From: Clostridia bacterium
Lineage (GTDB): Bacteria; Bacillota; Clostridia; Christensenellales; CAG-138
DNA length: 58,500 nt
Reading direction: 5' to 3'
NCBI GenBank assembly: GCA_017538255.1
Contig: JAFYJD010000009.1
Location: 77,428 to 135,927 of the forward strand
Position 1 is the stretch's first letter. Every line of letters starts with the position of its first letter. Position numbers and translations under genes: made by a program. The notes beneath the pieces were generated by a model. The model saw only the letters and a list, made by a program, of their open reading frames with translations. It made no database searches and had not been told where the DNA came from. This document shows positions 18,544 to 31,274 of this stretch, one piece after another.

Positions 18544-19467
18544 ATGCCATTTGAAGGAATCGTCAGCGTACTCAAACCGCCGGGGCTCACCTCGAGCGAC
18601 GTGGTGGTGGATATACGCAGAATATTCGGCGAAAAGCGCGTAGGACATACGGGCACGCTCGACCCTGCAGCGGCAGGAGTGCTGCCGATCTGCATCGGGC
18701 GCGCAACGCGGCTTTTCGATCATCTTGTAGACAAAGAAAAAGAATACATAACGGAGATACGATTCGGCAAGGCGACCGATACCGAGGACGCTTACGGCGC
18801 CGTGGTGGAAAGCGCCGATTGCGATATCACCGAGGACAGGCTCCTTGAGGTGCTTCCCGAGTTTTTGGGCGAACAGCAGCAGGTGCCGCCGATCTATTCG
18901 TCGATCAGCGTAAACGGCGTAAAACTCTATAAACTCGCGCGAAGCGGCAAATTGACCGAGCCCGTTGAACAACGCAAGCGCACGATAACCGTTCACGCGA
19001 TTGAACTCATCGAAAAGACCGCGAAAAACAGTTTCCTCGTCAAGGTCAGATGCTCAAAGGGCACGTATGTGCGTACGCTCTGCCGCGATATCGGAAAAAG
19101 GCTTGGCGTTCCGGCATATATGCCGTTTCTTTTGAGAACGTCGTCGGGCAGTTTTACGATAGAAAACACGTTGACGATAGCGGAACTGAAAGCCCTGAAA
19201 ACCGAGGGCGAAGCTGCGCTCGCGTCGGTGCTCACCCCGATTGATAAGGCGGTGGAGAACATACCCGAGATAAGGCTCGACGCGCTTGGTGCGCGGGAAA
19301 AGCGCCTTATCGTAAACGGCGCTTCGATACCATTTGACGGCGCTGAAAAGAACAGACCACACAGGCTCTATATCGACGGCATTTTTATGGGGCTTGCGCT
19401 TCTCGACGCGGGCGGACTGCATATAAGCGTCTATCTCGGGCCGGAACATAATAACACGAAAGAATAA
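18544..19467 (+). CDS. truB: tRNA pseudouridine(55) synthase TruB
   Basis: 307 residues; makes pseudouridine 55 in the T-loop of tRNAs. Motif I KRVGHTGTLDPAAAGVLPIC contains the catalytic Asp. Also present are YSSISVNGVKLYKLAR and KVRCSKGTYVRTLCRDIG. A C-terminal PUA-like extension is present. The stop of the nrnA gene is 3 bp upstream and the ribosome binding site is weak, so translation is probably coupled. Confidence 0.97.
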   Translation: MPFEGIVSVLKPPGLTSSDVVVDIRRIFGEKRVGHTGTLDPAAAGVLPICIGRATRLFDHLVDKEKEYITEIRFGKATDTEDAYGAVVESADCDITEDRLLEVLPEFLGEQQQVPPIYSSISVNGVKLYKLARSGKLTEPVEQRKRTITVHAIELIEKTAKNSFLVKVRCSKGTYVRTLCRDIGKRLGVPAYMPFLLRTSSGSFTIENTLTIAELKALKTEGEAALASVLTPIDKAVENIPEIRLDALGAREKRLIVNGASIPFDGAEKNRPHRLYIDGIFMGLALLDAGGLHISVYLGPEHNNTKE

Positions 19468-19494
19468 ACCGTTTTACGGTTTTCGGAGATACCA

Positions 19495-20373
19495 ATGGCA
19501 AAAACGGCGCTCGCTCTCGGAATGTTCGACGGGATGCATATCGGGCATAAAAAACTGATCGAAACCACCGTGCTGCTTGCTAAGCACAGCGGACTGACGC
19601 CCGCAGTGTATACCTTTTCAAACCATCCGCAGTCGCTTTTCGGCGGCAAGGTGGTAAGACTGACGACCAACGAAGAACGCGAGAGCATTATGAAAAAACT
19701 CGGTATAGAGCGCATTGTACAGGCCGAGTTTATAATGAGCATCGCGTCGCTTTTGCCCGAGGCGTTCATAGAGATGCTGATAAGCGAGTTCGACCCGGCG
19801 GTCATCGCGGTCGGCTTCAACTACACCTTCGGCAAGGGCAAAAAGGGTGATGCGGAACTCTTGCAAAAGATCGCGTTCAAACACGGCATTTCGGTCGTTG
19901 TAGTACCGCCCGTCGCATTCGCGAAAAAGCCCGTTTCAAGCACGAGGATACGCGAATGTATCGAAAAGGGCGACGTTGAGTCGGCGCAGTTGATGCTCGC
20001 AAGGCCATATACGCTCGCGGGAACGGTAGTCGAGAACCGACACATAGGACGCACGATAGGTTTCCCGACGGCAAACTTCGAGCCGGACGCTTCGCGCGCG
20101 ATACCCGCGGACGGCGTATACATCAGTATGGCGCTCGTTGACGGCAGCATAATCCCATCCGTAACGAATATCGGGATCAGCCCGACCGTCGACGCAAAAA
20201 TGCGCACAGTCGAAACGCATATCATCGATTTTGACGGTGATATTTACGGCAAGGAACTCAAAGTGTTTTTCGTAAAGCGGATACGTCCTGTAAAACGGTT
20301 TTCGTCTATTGACGAATTAAAGGCGCAGATAGCCGAGGATACGGCTGCTGCAAGAGAGTACTTCGGCTGCTGA
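19495..20373 (+). CDS. ribF: bifunctional riboflavin kinase / FAD synthetase
   Basis: 292 residues. Makes FMN from riboflavin and then FAD. The N-terminal adenylyltransferase domain has the H-x-G-H motif in FDGMHIGHKKL and the segments FSNHPQSLF and GFNYTFGKGKKGD. The C-terminal flavokinase domain has GRTIGFPTANFE, DGVYIS and VTNIGISPTVD. GGAG lies 6 nt before the ATG. It lies in the rimP operon. Confidence 0.96.
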   Translation: MAKTALALGMFDGMHIGHKKLIETTVLLAKHSGLTPAVYTFSNHPQSLFGGKVVRLTTNEERESIMKKLGIERIVQAEFIMSIASLLPEAFIEMLISEFDPAVIAVGFNYTFGKGKKGDAELLQKIAFKHGISVVVVPPVAFAKKPVSSTRIRECIEKGDVESAQLMLARPYTLAGTVVENRHIGRTIGFPTANFEPDASRAIPADGVYISMALVDGSIIPSVTNIGISPTVDAKMRTVETHIIDFDGDIYGKELKVFFVKRIRPVKRFSSIDELKAQIAEDTAAAREYFGC

Positions 20374-20398
20374 TGCGCGGCAGGGAAAGGAACAGGCT

Positions 20399-21079
20399 AT
20401 GATGACGGCTCTACTCGCGGTGTTCATCCTTATAGCGGGCTATCTTATCGGCAGCATTATGACCGCCGTTAAGATTGCAAAGTCCAAATCAAAGGATATC
20501 AGATCCTACGGAAGCGGAAACGCGGGCTCAACGAATGTGCTCAGGGCATTCGGCTGGAAATGGGGCCTCATTTGCTTTGCGGCGGACAGCGCCAAGGGCG
20601 CGCTTTCGGTCGGGCTCGGCATACTTCTTGGGTACATAGCGCCGCATGTCTTCCCAAACGCCGTATTCATCAACGAACTTCCGCGCTTCCTCGGCTGCGT
20701 GGGTCTGCTCGGCGCTGTGCTTGGGCATCTTCTGCCGGTATTCTATGATTTTCGCGGAGGCAAATGCGTTGCGGTGGCGGCGGGCGGCTTTCTCGTGCTC
20801 GCACCCGTACAGTTGCTGATCGCGCTCGGCGTAGCGATCATACTAATACTAATAACAAAAATGGTGTCCGTCGGCGCGCTCATAGGAACGCTTTTGGTGG
20901 CGACGCTCGTCATCATCAAGCATCACGACAGTTTGCCCCTTGTTGTTGTGTCCGTTTTGGTCGTTGCGATAATCGTCATCGCGCATCTTCCGAATATCCA
21001 GCGCATAGTGGAGGGCAGGGAACGCAAACTCGAACAGACCGAATGGGAAACGCACGACGAGGATAACGGCAAAAGTTAA
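20399..21079 (+). CDS. plsY: acyl-phosphate:glycerol-3-phosphate acyltransferase PlsY
   Basis: 226 residues. Polytopic membrane enzyme that puts the first acyl chain on glycerol 3-phosphate from acyl-phosphate. Conserved loops: SYGSGNAGSTNVLRAFG, VLGHLLPVFYDFRGGKCVA and a third loop after KMVSVGAL. About five hydrophobic segments are visible. A charged C-terminal tail of about 25 residues follows the last one. It is the last gene of the operon, followed by a terminator. An ATGATG pair gives two neighbouring start options. Confidence 0.94.
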   Translation: MMTALLAVFILIAGYLIGSIMTAVKIAKSKSKDIRSYGSGNAGSTNVLRAFGWKWGLICFAADSAKGALSVGLGILLGYIAPHVFPNAVFINELPRFLGCVGLLGAVLGHLLPVFYDFRGGKCVAVAAGGFLVLAPVQLLIALGVAIILILITKMVSVGALIGTLLVATLVIIKHHDSLPLVVVSVLVVAIIVIAHLPNIQRIVEGRERKLEQTEWETHDEDNGKS

Positions 21080-21089
21080 CAGCCCCTTA

Positions 21090-21119
21090 CCGCCTCAGAC
21101 CGTCTGCGGCGGTTTTTTA
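21090..21119 (+). terminator. terminator of the rimP-plsY operon
   Basis: Stem ACCGCC / GGCGGT with a partly paired inner stem (CAGAC / GTCTG), then TTTTTT. Confidence 0.8.
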
Positions 21120-21136
21120 TTCAATAAAGGAACATA

Positions 21137-21165
21137 TTGAAGTTATTGACAAATTGTGTTATAAT
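21137..21165 (+). promoter_or_regulatory. promoter of the PHP phosphatase-helicase unit
   Basis: -35 TTGAAG (21137-21142), 17 bp, -10 TATAAT (21160-21165). A TTGACA within the spacer is only 8 bp from the -10 and is not the -35. Confidence 0.75.
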
Positions 21166-21193
21166 ACAATTTCCGAACAGGAGGGCGCGGGTT

Positions 21194-22000
21194 ATGATCG
21201 ATTATCATCTTCATACGTATTATTCCGGCGATTCTTCGGCAATGATAGAGGAACAACTCAATGCCGCGCTCGATGCGGGCATCGAGGAGGTCTGCTTTAC
21301 CGACCATATCGATTTTGATTCGCCGGGGCATAATTTCGTGCCGGCCGCGCTCGATAAAAGGCACGAAGAACTTTTAAAGTTCGGCGGCGGTTATAAAGGC
21401 GTGCGCATAAAAGAGGGCGCGGAGATAAGCATGGCTCCGTTTAAAGAATGTGCCGAAAACAGCCGCAGTTATATCGCGCCCGCTCAACTCGACTTCATAA
21501 TCGGTTCCGTTCACAGCATATTCGGCGCGAATGTTTCTGATCCCGATTTTTACAGAACAAAATCCAAGCACATCGCATATCTTGCATATCTCGATACGAT
21601 ACGCGCTTCGCTGCCCGATTACGGCTTTATAAGCGTGCTCGGGCATTACGATTTTGTTGCGAAATACGCGCCATATCACGACCGCAGTATGAGTTTGACG
21701 CTGTCAAACGATATAAACGCCGCATTTGCGGATATCTTTAAATCAATAATAAATACGGGAAAGGGCATCGAACTCAACACCGCCGCGTGGCGCGGCGCAC
21801 CGCATTGGGGGCTCGACATACTCAAACTCTACCGCTCCCTCGGCGGCGAGTTCATCACCTTCGGCTCGGACGCGCATTCGAGCGACGCGCTTGGCGACAG
21901 GCTCGATGAAGCGTATGCGCTCGTGCTTGAAGCGGGCATACCGTACTATGCGACTTTCGACAGGCTCGTTCCGACATTCCATCCGATAAAAAAACGATAA
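21194..22000 (+). CDS. PHP-domain phosphoesterase, histidinol-phosphatase type
   Basis: 268 residues from ATG 21194, which has AGGAGG upstream. The longer frame from 21137 overlaps the promoter and is rejected. Metal-binding PHP motifs: YHLHTYYSGDSS, CFTDHIDFD, EGAEISM, IGSVHSI, GHYDF and TFGSDAH. Length and motif spacing match histidinol-phosphate phosphatases (HisK/HisJ), which act in histidine synthesis, but no his genes are near and other phosphoester substrates are possible. It is followed 21 bp later by the helicase. Confidence 0.85.
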   Translation: MIDYHLHTYYSGDSSAMIEEQLNAALDAGIEEVCFTDHIDFDSPGHNFVPAALDKRHEELLKFGGGYKGVRIKEGAEISMAPFKECAENSRSYIAPAQLDFIIGSVHSIFGANVSDPDFYRTKSKHIAYLAYLDTIRASLPDYGFISVLGHYDFVAKYAPYHDRSMSLTLSNDINAAFADIFKSIINTGKGIELNTAAWRGAPHWGLDILKLYRSLGGEFITFGSDAHSSDALGDRLDEAYALVLEAGIPYYATFDRLVPTFHPIKKR

Positions 22001-22021
22001 CCGATCATTCGAGGTAAGATA

Positions 22022-25000
22022 TTGTTTGAAAAAGAACGGCAAATGAATATCGAAAACACGGAAACGATGACGGTCCATTCGGCGCTTGAGCGCTGCGTGG
22101 ATCTTGTCGGCCGCGTAGATATGGGCATCGTTTGCAGCATAGCCAAGGTGAGCGAGGCCGAAGCGCGGGAGTCGCTTCGCGGCTCGGTCTATTTCGATCC
22201 CGAACAGGAGAAGATCGTTGCGCAGGAAGAGTACCTTTCGGGCAATATCATCAAAAAACTCAAGTTTGCGCAAAAACTGTATGAAGAGGGCGATGCAGAC
22301 CTCAAAGAGAATATCGACGCGCTCAAAGCCGTTATGCCGGCGGAGATAAAGCCGAATCAGATACGCGCGAGCCTTGGCAGCCCGTGGATCCCGACCTGGG
22401 TCTATCGGGATTTCATAATCGCGCTTATCGGCATAAAAACGCCGTCGGGAAAACCCCGCCTTTCCGTTGAATACATAAAAGAAGCCAACCATTTCATCAT
22501 ACACGGCAAAAAACGCTTCTATGAGTTTTCCCGTGCAAAGATCACCTACGGTACGGCGCGTATGAACGCATTTGAGATAATCGAGAGGATACTCAATTCA
22601 AGGGAGATCGCGGTTTACGACTCGCAGTTTGTTGACGGCAAGGATCAAATCGTGCGCCGTTTGAACAAAGCGGAGACCCTGCTCGTACAGGAGAGGGCCA
22701 AGCAGATAGAGGAGCGCTTTGCGTATTGGCTCTTCAAGGACGAGCCGCGCAGGAGCGAACTGATCGCCATCTACAACGAAAACTTCTGCGCGATACGGCC
22801 GCGGCGCTTCGACGGCAGCCGTATGCTGCTTCCCGGCAAAAATCCGGACATCAAACTTCAAAAGCACCAACTTGACGCGATAAAGCGTATCATCCACTCC
22901 AAAAACATACTCATCGCGCACCAGGTAGGCGCCGGCAAGACCTATGTGCTCGCTTCCGCGGCGATGGAGATGCGCCGCCTCGGCATCTCAAAAAGGAACC
23001 TGATCGTCGTTCCCAACAACATACTCGAACAGTGGCAGTACGAGTTCTTGCAGTTGTATCCCGACGCGAATATCCTAATGGTCGAGCCGCGCTCGTTCAC
23101 CCCGAGCAGCCGTTCGCGGGTGCTTGAACATATCAAAAACAGCGATTACGACGCGATCCTTATGGGCTACGGCAGTTTTTCGCTGATACCGCTTTCGAGG
23201 GCGGAGCGCGAGAGGGAACTCACGGGCGCGCTTGCGGACATTTCCGAAGGAATGAAGAGCGCCGTCTATAACGACGCGTATTCCGTGCTCAACCGTTATG
23301 CCGCGCGCATAGAGCACAGGCTCCAAAAACTCTGGCAGGAGGACGAAGCCGTGCCGAAGGACGCCGTGTTTTTCGACGAACTCGGCATCGACACCGTGTT
23401 CGTCGACGAGGCGCATAACTTCAAAAACATCAGCATCGAAACAAAGCACGGCTCACTGCCCGGGCTCAACACAAAGGGCTCGCGCCGCTGCGACGACCTG
23501 ATGGCAAAGATACGCTTCGTCCAGCGCACGCACGGCGGCAGGGGCGCTGTTTTTGCAACGGGCACGCCGATAACCAACTCCGTTTCCGACCTGTACACGA
23601 TGCAGCGCTATCTCGGCTACGAGCATATGGACGAGATGAATCTCTTGGAGTTCGACAACTGGGTCAAGATGTTCTCCGAGGTAACGGAAGAGTTCGAGGT
23701 AGAGGCAAACGGCGTCGGCTACAGGCTGCGCCGCAGGTTAAGCAGATACTATAACCTGCCGGAACTCTCGCTGCTTTTCTCGGATATCGCCGATCTTTAC
23801 TTCAATATCGAGGACGAGGAGAAAAAACTTCCGCAGAATGTTGAGTGCATAAACTGTATCGTGCCCGCAAGCGACGGGCTGCGCAATTACATCGAGCAGC
23901 TCGCGGAGCGCGCCGAGCAGGTCAAACTCGGCGTAGTACCGCGCACCGAGGACAATATGCTTAAAATAACCACGGACGGACGCAAGGCGGCGCTCGATAT
24001 GCGGCTTGTGGATCCCGACGCTCCCGACGGCAAAACCTCAAAACTCAATACCTGCGTAGAAAACATATTTAAGATATGGACTGAACACGAAAAACTGACA
24101 CAGCTCATCTTCCTCGATCAAAGCACGCCGAAGGACGAGTTCAATCTCTATGACGACATCAAAAGCAAACTCGTTTCCCTCGGCATACCAAGCGATGAGA
24201 TCGCCTTTGTGCATGACGCGCTGAACGACGCGATGCGCACGGCGCTGTTCAATAAGGTCCGAAAGGGCAGGGTCAGGGTGCTGATAGGCTCAACATTTAA
24301 ACTCGGTCTCGGCGCGAACGTTCAAAACCATCTGCTCGCCGTGCATCATCTCGATATACCTTGGCGCCCGTCGGACGTTACCCAGCGCGAGGGCAGGATG
24401 CTTCGCCGCGGCAACCGCAACGAAACGGTTATGATCTACCGCTACATCACAAAGGGCAGTTTTGACGCGTATTCCTGGCAACTGCTCGAAAACAAGCAGC
24501 GCTTCATATCGCAGATAGTCAACGGCGATTATTCAAGCCGCAGCGGCGACGAGGTGGATGAAATCGTGCTCACATACAGCGAGGTCAAGGCGTTCGCGGT
24601 CGGCAATCCTCTTATCAAGAGCAGGATAGAACTCGAAACGGAACTGCAGCGCAAACAGATGCTCAAAACCAAGCACGAGCGCGCCAGGGTCGAGGCGAGG
24701 GAACAACTTATAAAACTTCCCGCAAAGCGGCGTGAACTCAAACGCCTTTGCGGCATACTCGAGACCGATGCGAAACTTGCCGAAAAGCACACCGACGCGA
24801 GTTTTTCTATGATGCTCTGGAATGAGGAGTTCACAAAGCGCCGCGAGGCGGGCGAAAGGCTGATAGAACTCATCGCCGAGTTCGCATTTATCAGGCAGGA
24901 AAAACTGATCGGAAGTTATCGCGGCTTCGAACTGTATCTGGCGAACGATGCGTCGGGCGCGAGGCGAGTGTTTATGCTTAAAGGCAATGGCAGGTATCAG

Positions 25001-25222
25001 TCCGATATAAGCGAGAGCGCGATGGGCATCGTGGCAAGGCTCGACAATGTTGTGAACGGACTTGCTTCAAGGCTCGAAGCGACACACGAAGCGCTCAGAA
25101 TGCTCGATGAGGACGAAAAGACGCTCGCCGCCGAGGCGGATAAACCCTTCCGCTTCGACGATGAGATAACGGAACTGAAAAAGAAACTCCGTGCCGTAAA
25201 CAAGGAACTCGGAATGATTTAA
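22022..25222 (+). CDS. large SNF2/DEAD-like helicase of the type found on conjugative elements
   Basis: 1066 residues from TTG 22022 (GAGG 7 nt upstream); an ATG at 22043 is the alternative. The N-terminal 280 residues (EEYLSGNIIKKLKFAQKLYE, then GSPWIPTWVYRDF) match the region before the helicase core in the very large SNF2/N12-class helicase-methylase proteins of ICEs, plasmids and phages. The core has Walker A AHQVGAGKT (about 300), DEAH in VFVDEAHNF (about 460), FATGTPITNSVSDLY and motif VI QREGRMLRRGN (about 790). A long charged, probably coiled C-terminal part follows. No methylase motif (NPPY) is visible. The gene stands between a PHP phosphatase and a topoisomerase gene, with no other mobile-element genes, so it may be a domesticated relic or a chromosomal member of the family. 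Confidence 0.8.
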   Translation: MFEKERQMNIENTETMTVHSALERCVDLVGRVDMGIVCSIAKVSEAEARESLRGSVYFDPEQEKIVAQEEYLSGNIIKKLKFAQKLYEEGDADLKENIDALKAVMPAEIKPNQIRASLGSPWIPTWVYRDFIIALIGIKTPSGKPRLSVEYIKEANHFIIHGKKRFYEFSRAKITYGTARMNAFEIIERILNSREIAVYDSQFVDGKDQIVRRLNKAETLLVQERAKQIEERFAYWLFKDEPRRSELIAIYNENFCAIRPRRFDGSRMLLPGKNPDIKLQKHQLDAIKRIIHSKNILIAHQVGAGKTYVLASAAMEMRRLGISKRNLIVVPNNILEQWQYEFLQLYPDANILMVEPRSFTPSSRSRVLEHIKNSDYDAILMGYGSFSLIPLSRAERERELTGALADISEGMKSAVYNDAYSVLNRYAARIEHRLQKLWQEDEAVPKDAVFFDELGIDTVFVDEAHNFKNISIETKHGSLPGLNTKGSRRCDDLMAKIRFVQRTHGGRGAVFATGTPITNSVSDLYTMQRYLGYEHMDEMNLLEFDNWVKMFSEVTEEFEVEANGVGYRLRRRLSRYYNLPELSLLFSDIADLYFNIEDEEKKLPQNVECINCIVPASDGLRNYIEQLAERAEQVKLGVVPRTEDNMLKITTDGRKAALDMRLVDPDAPDGKTSKLNTCVENIFKIWTEHEKLTQLIFLDQSTPKDEFNLYDDIKSKLVSLGIPSDEIAFVHDALNDAMRTALFNKVRKGRVRVLIGSTFKLGLGANVQNHLLAVHHLDIPWRPSDVTQREGRMLRRGNRNETVMIYRYITKGSFDAYSWQLLENKQRFISQIVNGDYSSRSGDEVDEIVLTYSEVKAFAVGNPLIKSRIELETELQRKQMLKTKHERARVEAREQLIKLPAKRRELKRLCGILETDAKLAEKHTDASFSMMLWNEEFTKRREAGERLIELIAEFAFIRQEKLIGSYRGFELYLANDASGARRVFMLKGNGRYQSDISESAMGIVARLDNVVNGLASRLEATHEALRMLDEDEKTLAAEADKPFRFDDEITELKKKLRAVNKELGMI

Positions 25223-28754
<3,532 letters not shown>

Positions 28755-28756
28755 AA

Positions 28757-30100
28757 CTATTTTGTGAAGGCGACTTCCTTTTCTACTTCGCGCGTCAAAA
28801 ACACCAGCGCGACAAGATTCGGCGCCGCCATAAGGTAGTTAAGCATCTCGCCGCCGCGCCATACGATGTCCGAACGGATGAGCGTGCCGACCGCGCAAAG
28901 CAGCGTAAAAACGATGCGGTACGGCGTACAGACCCTTTCGCCGAACAGGTATTTGGCGCAGTTAAGTCCGTAGACCGACCAGGCGATGATGGATGTAAAA
29001 GCAAATAACAGCAGCGAAACGGCGAGGAATATGCTCGCCGTTTTTTCGCCGAGTACGCTCGAAAACGCAGAAAGCGCGATGCCCGTGCCGGAAGCGTAAG
29101 GCTCTGCGGGCAGCTTCACCCCGCTTGCAAGCACGACGAGCGCGGTCAGCGTGCACATAACGAGCGTGTCCGCAAACACTTCGAATATGCCGTAGAGCCC
29201 CTGCTGAACGGAACCGCGGGTCTCGGCGCAGGCGTGTGCCATCGGCGCGGAGCCGACGCCCGCCTCATTGGAATAGACGCCGCGTGCGATGCCGACGCGC
29301 ATTGCTCGCATTATCCCAAAACCCGCTGCGCCGCCGAATGCCGCGCGGGGCGAAAGGGCGCTTGCGAAAATCATTCCGATGCTTGGGATAAGCCTTGTGC
29401 GAAAGCGTATCAGCACAACAAGGCAGACAGCGACGTATCCAAGCGCCATAAACGGTACTACGATCTCGGATACGCGCCCAATGCGCCGTATGCCGCCGAT
29501 TACAACAAGCCCTACGATGAGTGCCAGTATCGCGCCGCACACAGGCTTTGTAAAGGAGGGGGAGAGGCCAAACTTAAACGCGCCGAGCATATCCGAAAAA
29601 CTTTCCGCTATCGTGTTTGCCTGAACAAGCGGCGTTCCTACGCAGCTGGAAACAAGCCCGAAAAACGCAAACGCACGCGCAAGCACGAGCCGTACGCTGC
29701 CGCGTCCATTGCAAAGCCCCTTTTCAATATAGAGCATCGGTCCGCCGAGATACGCGCCGCCGCGCTTTTCGCGGTATTTGACCGCAAGCACGATCTCCGA
29801 AAACTTTACGGCCATCCCGACCAGCGTCGCAAGCCACATATAGAACACCGCGCCCGCGCCGCCGAGCGCCAGCGCACTTGCCACGCCCGCTATGTTCGCC
29901 GTGCCTATCGAGCCCCCGAGCGCGGCGGCAAGCGCCTGAAACGGCGATACCGAGCCGCCGTTCTTAGGCGTTTTTTGCGGCGACAATACCGTCGATATCG
30001 CGCGAAAAAAGTGCGTGAACTGAAAAAATCCGAGCCGCACCGTGATAAACGCGCCGGAGGCGAGCACCATAAAGGCAAAGAATACAGACAATACTTCCAT
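28757..30100 (-). CDS. AGCS family sodium:alanine/glycine symporter
   Basis: 447 residues, about ten hydrophobic segments. Signature segments of the alanine or glycine:cation symporter family: TVRLGFFQFTHFFRA, ALGGSIGTANIAGVASALAL, GPMLYIEKGL, GIARGVYSNEAGVGSAPMAH and the C-terminal WSVYGLNCAKYLFGE. It imports Ala or Gly with Na+. No ribosome binding site is evident before the ATG at 30100, and no better start is in frame. No glycine riboswitch is visible in the upstream region. Confidence 0.92.
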   Translation of the reverse strand: MEVLSVFFAFMVLASGAFITVRLGFFQFTHFFRAISTVLSPQKTPKNGGSVSPFQALAAALGGSIGTANIAGVASALALGGAGAVFYMWLATLVGMAVKFSEIVLAVKYREKRGGAYLGGPMLYIEKGLCNGRGSVRLVLARAFAFFGLVSSCVGTPLVQANTIAESFSDMLGAFKFGLSPSFTKPVCGAILALIVGLVVIGGIRRIGRVSEIVVPFMALGYVAVCLVVLIRFRTRLIPSIGMIFASALSPRAAFGGAAGFGIMRAMRVGIARGVYSNEAGVGSAPMAHACAETRGSVQQGLYGIFEVFADTLVMCTLTALVVLASGVKLPAEPYASGTGIALSAFSSVLGEKTASIFLAVSLLLFAFTSIIAWSVYGLNCAKYLFGERVCTPYRIVFTLLCAVGTLIRSDIVWRGGEMLNYLMAAPNLVALVFLTREVEKEVAFTK

Positions 30101-30227
30101 ACAAAATGATATGCATAAATATCAAAAACAACAGAGTATCGCCATAAACTTTTTGATTATGCCGTCCGCTCATAAACAGTCCGCAAACGTTCTGCCCCAC
30201 AAACCAAAATATATATGCATAAAGGGC

Positions 30228-30256
30228 TTGACATTGCCCTAAAATCGCACTATAAT
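30228..30256 (+). promoter_or_regulatory. promoter of tRNA-Lys
   Basis: Consensus -35 TTGACA (30228-30233), 17 bp, -10 TATAAT (30251-30256), 24 bp before the tRNA. Confidence 0.9.
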
Positions 30257-30279
30257 ACTTTTGTTGACCGTTTGGCAAT

Positions 30280-30355
30280 GCACCTTTAGCTCAGTTGGTA
30301 GAGCACCTGACTCTTAATCAGGGTGTCCAGGGTTCGAGCCCCTGAAGGTGTACCA
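30280..30355 (+). tRNA. tRNA-Lys (anticodon CTT)
   Basis: 76 nt cloverleaf. Acceptor stem GCACCTT / AAGGTGT (G-U at position 1:72), anticodon loop CTCTTAA, T-arm with GGTTCGAGCC, discriminator A and genome-encoded CCA. It stands alone between a promoter and a terminator. Confidence 0.97.
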
Positions 30356-30358
30356 ACA

Positions 30359-30391
30359 AAACCGACGTCCCATATGGATGTCGGTTTTTTC
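30359..30391 (+). terminator. terminator of tRNA-Lys
   Basis: Stem ACCGACGTCC / GGATGTCGGT (one G-U pair), loop CATAT, then TTTTTT. Confidence 0.9.
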
Positions 30392-30464
30392 TGTAATCAA
30401 TATAAGTTTAGTGAATAAAGCGTCTGCGATGTTCAATACACATATCAAATATGCGCAGAGACAT

Positions 30465-30501
30465 TAAAAAAGAGCCCCTCGGCGGATAGCCGAAAGGGCT
30501 C
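30465..30501 (-). terminator. terminator of the RiPP-like operon
   Basis: On the minus strand: stem GAGCCCTTTCGGC / GCCGAGGGGCTC (imperfect) then TTTTTT. It overlaps the stop codon of the HPr-kinase-like gene and closes the operon. Confidence 0.85.
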
Positions 30502-31249
30502 AGTCGTCCTTTACTATGCTGCTTTTTGAGAATATCGCGGCATCCGGCGTCATATTGCATCGGAGCGAATAGAACGGCACGGACAGCACGAGTTTTCGAA
30601 TCAACTCGAGCGCTTTTGCGGAAAGTTCAGGCTCGTTTGGAATATAAACATTCGGAGAGATAAGGGCGAGCGCGTCCGCGCTTGAAAGCGGAGCGATGGA
30701 GTTTTCCTCGTTTCTCGACAGCAGACAGATGCCGCCTATCGGTGCGCTGATGTTGTTGCCGAGGCGCTCCTTGCCGTTCCAGATGCTGCCGAAAGCAAAA
30801 CACCCGTTTTCGTCGATCCGGATAAGGGGTTGATCGCCGCTAATGATCCTAACGTCATTGCCGAATACAGTTTTCCAAAGCTGCGCGTGCGTACTTTTGC
30901 CGGTGCCGCTCGGTGCGGAAAACAAATACGCTTTGCCGTTATACCGGATCGCAACGGCGTGCATCGTCAAAACGTTTTTGGTTATCAGCCAGTCGGATAT
31001 ATCTTGATGAATAAGAAAAAAAACCGTAGGGTGCCCGTTGCCGTACGGGCGCCCGTTGAGCAGGTTTTTCTTGATCGTAACAGTATGCTCTATTCTGCTC
31101 GGATCGGTTTCAACAAGATACTTCTTGAAAAAATGCCGGTTGAGCTTGCCGGCTTTTGCGTGTACCGCAATAATATGCCCCGCAAGAGAGATCGTCAGCA
31201 GGTCATAGTTATTGCCGTTATTTGCTGTCGGTATCGACAGACCGTCCAC
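30500..31249 (-). CDS. HPr-kinase-like (HprK-related) P-loop protein of the RiPP-like cluster
   Basis: 249 residues from a GTG start. The C-terminal half has the HprK-type fold: H97 in TMHAVAI, Walker A A112-PSGTGKST120, ISGDQ (139) and SIWNGKERLG. True HprK/P is larger and acts on HPr. Short HprK-related proteins occur beside PqqD-like and maturase genes, and in some lasso peptide clusters such kinases phosphorylate a Ser of the precursor. Here it is the gene after the 80-residue peptide, separated by 25 bp, so phosphorylation (or nucleotide-driven modification) of that peptide is the leading inference. The ribosome binding site is poor (AGGA, 14 nt away), suggesting coupling to the peptide gene or low expression. 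Confidence 0.75.
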   Translation of the reverse strand: MDGLSIPTANNGNNYDLLTISLAGHIIAVHAKAGKLNRHFFKKYLVETDPSRIEHTVTIKKNLLNGRPYGNGHPTVFFLIHQDISDWLITKNVLTMHAVAIRYNGKAYLFSAPSGTGKSTHAQLWKTVFGNDVRIISGDQPLIRIDENGCFAFGSIWNGKERLGNNISAPIGGICLLSRNEENSIAPLSSADALALISPNVYIPNEPELSAKALELIRKLVLSVPFYSLRCNMTPDAAIFSKSSIVKDD

Positions 31250-31274
31250 GCTAAACGTTTATATCCTGCGCGGA

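Noticed and set aside
21147..21165. TTGACA followed by TATAAT before the PHP gene
   Set aside because: Only 8 bp separate the two boxes; TTGAAG at 21137 gives the correct 17 bp.
22022..25222. Integrated conjugative element around the helicase
   Set aside because: No integrase, relaxase, T4SS gene or attachment repeats are visible on either side.
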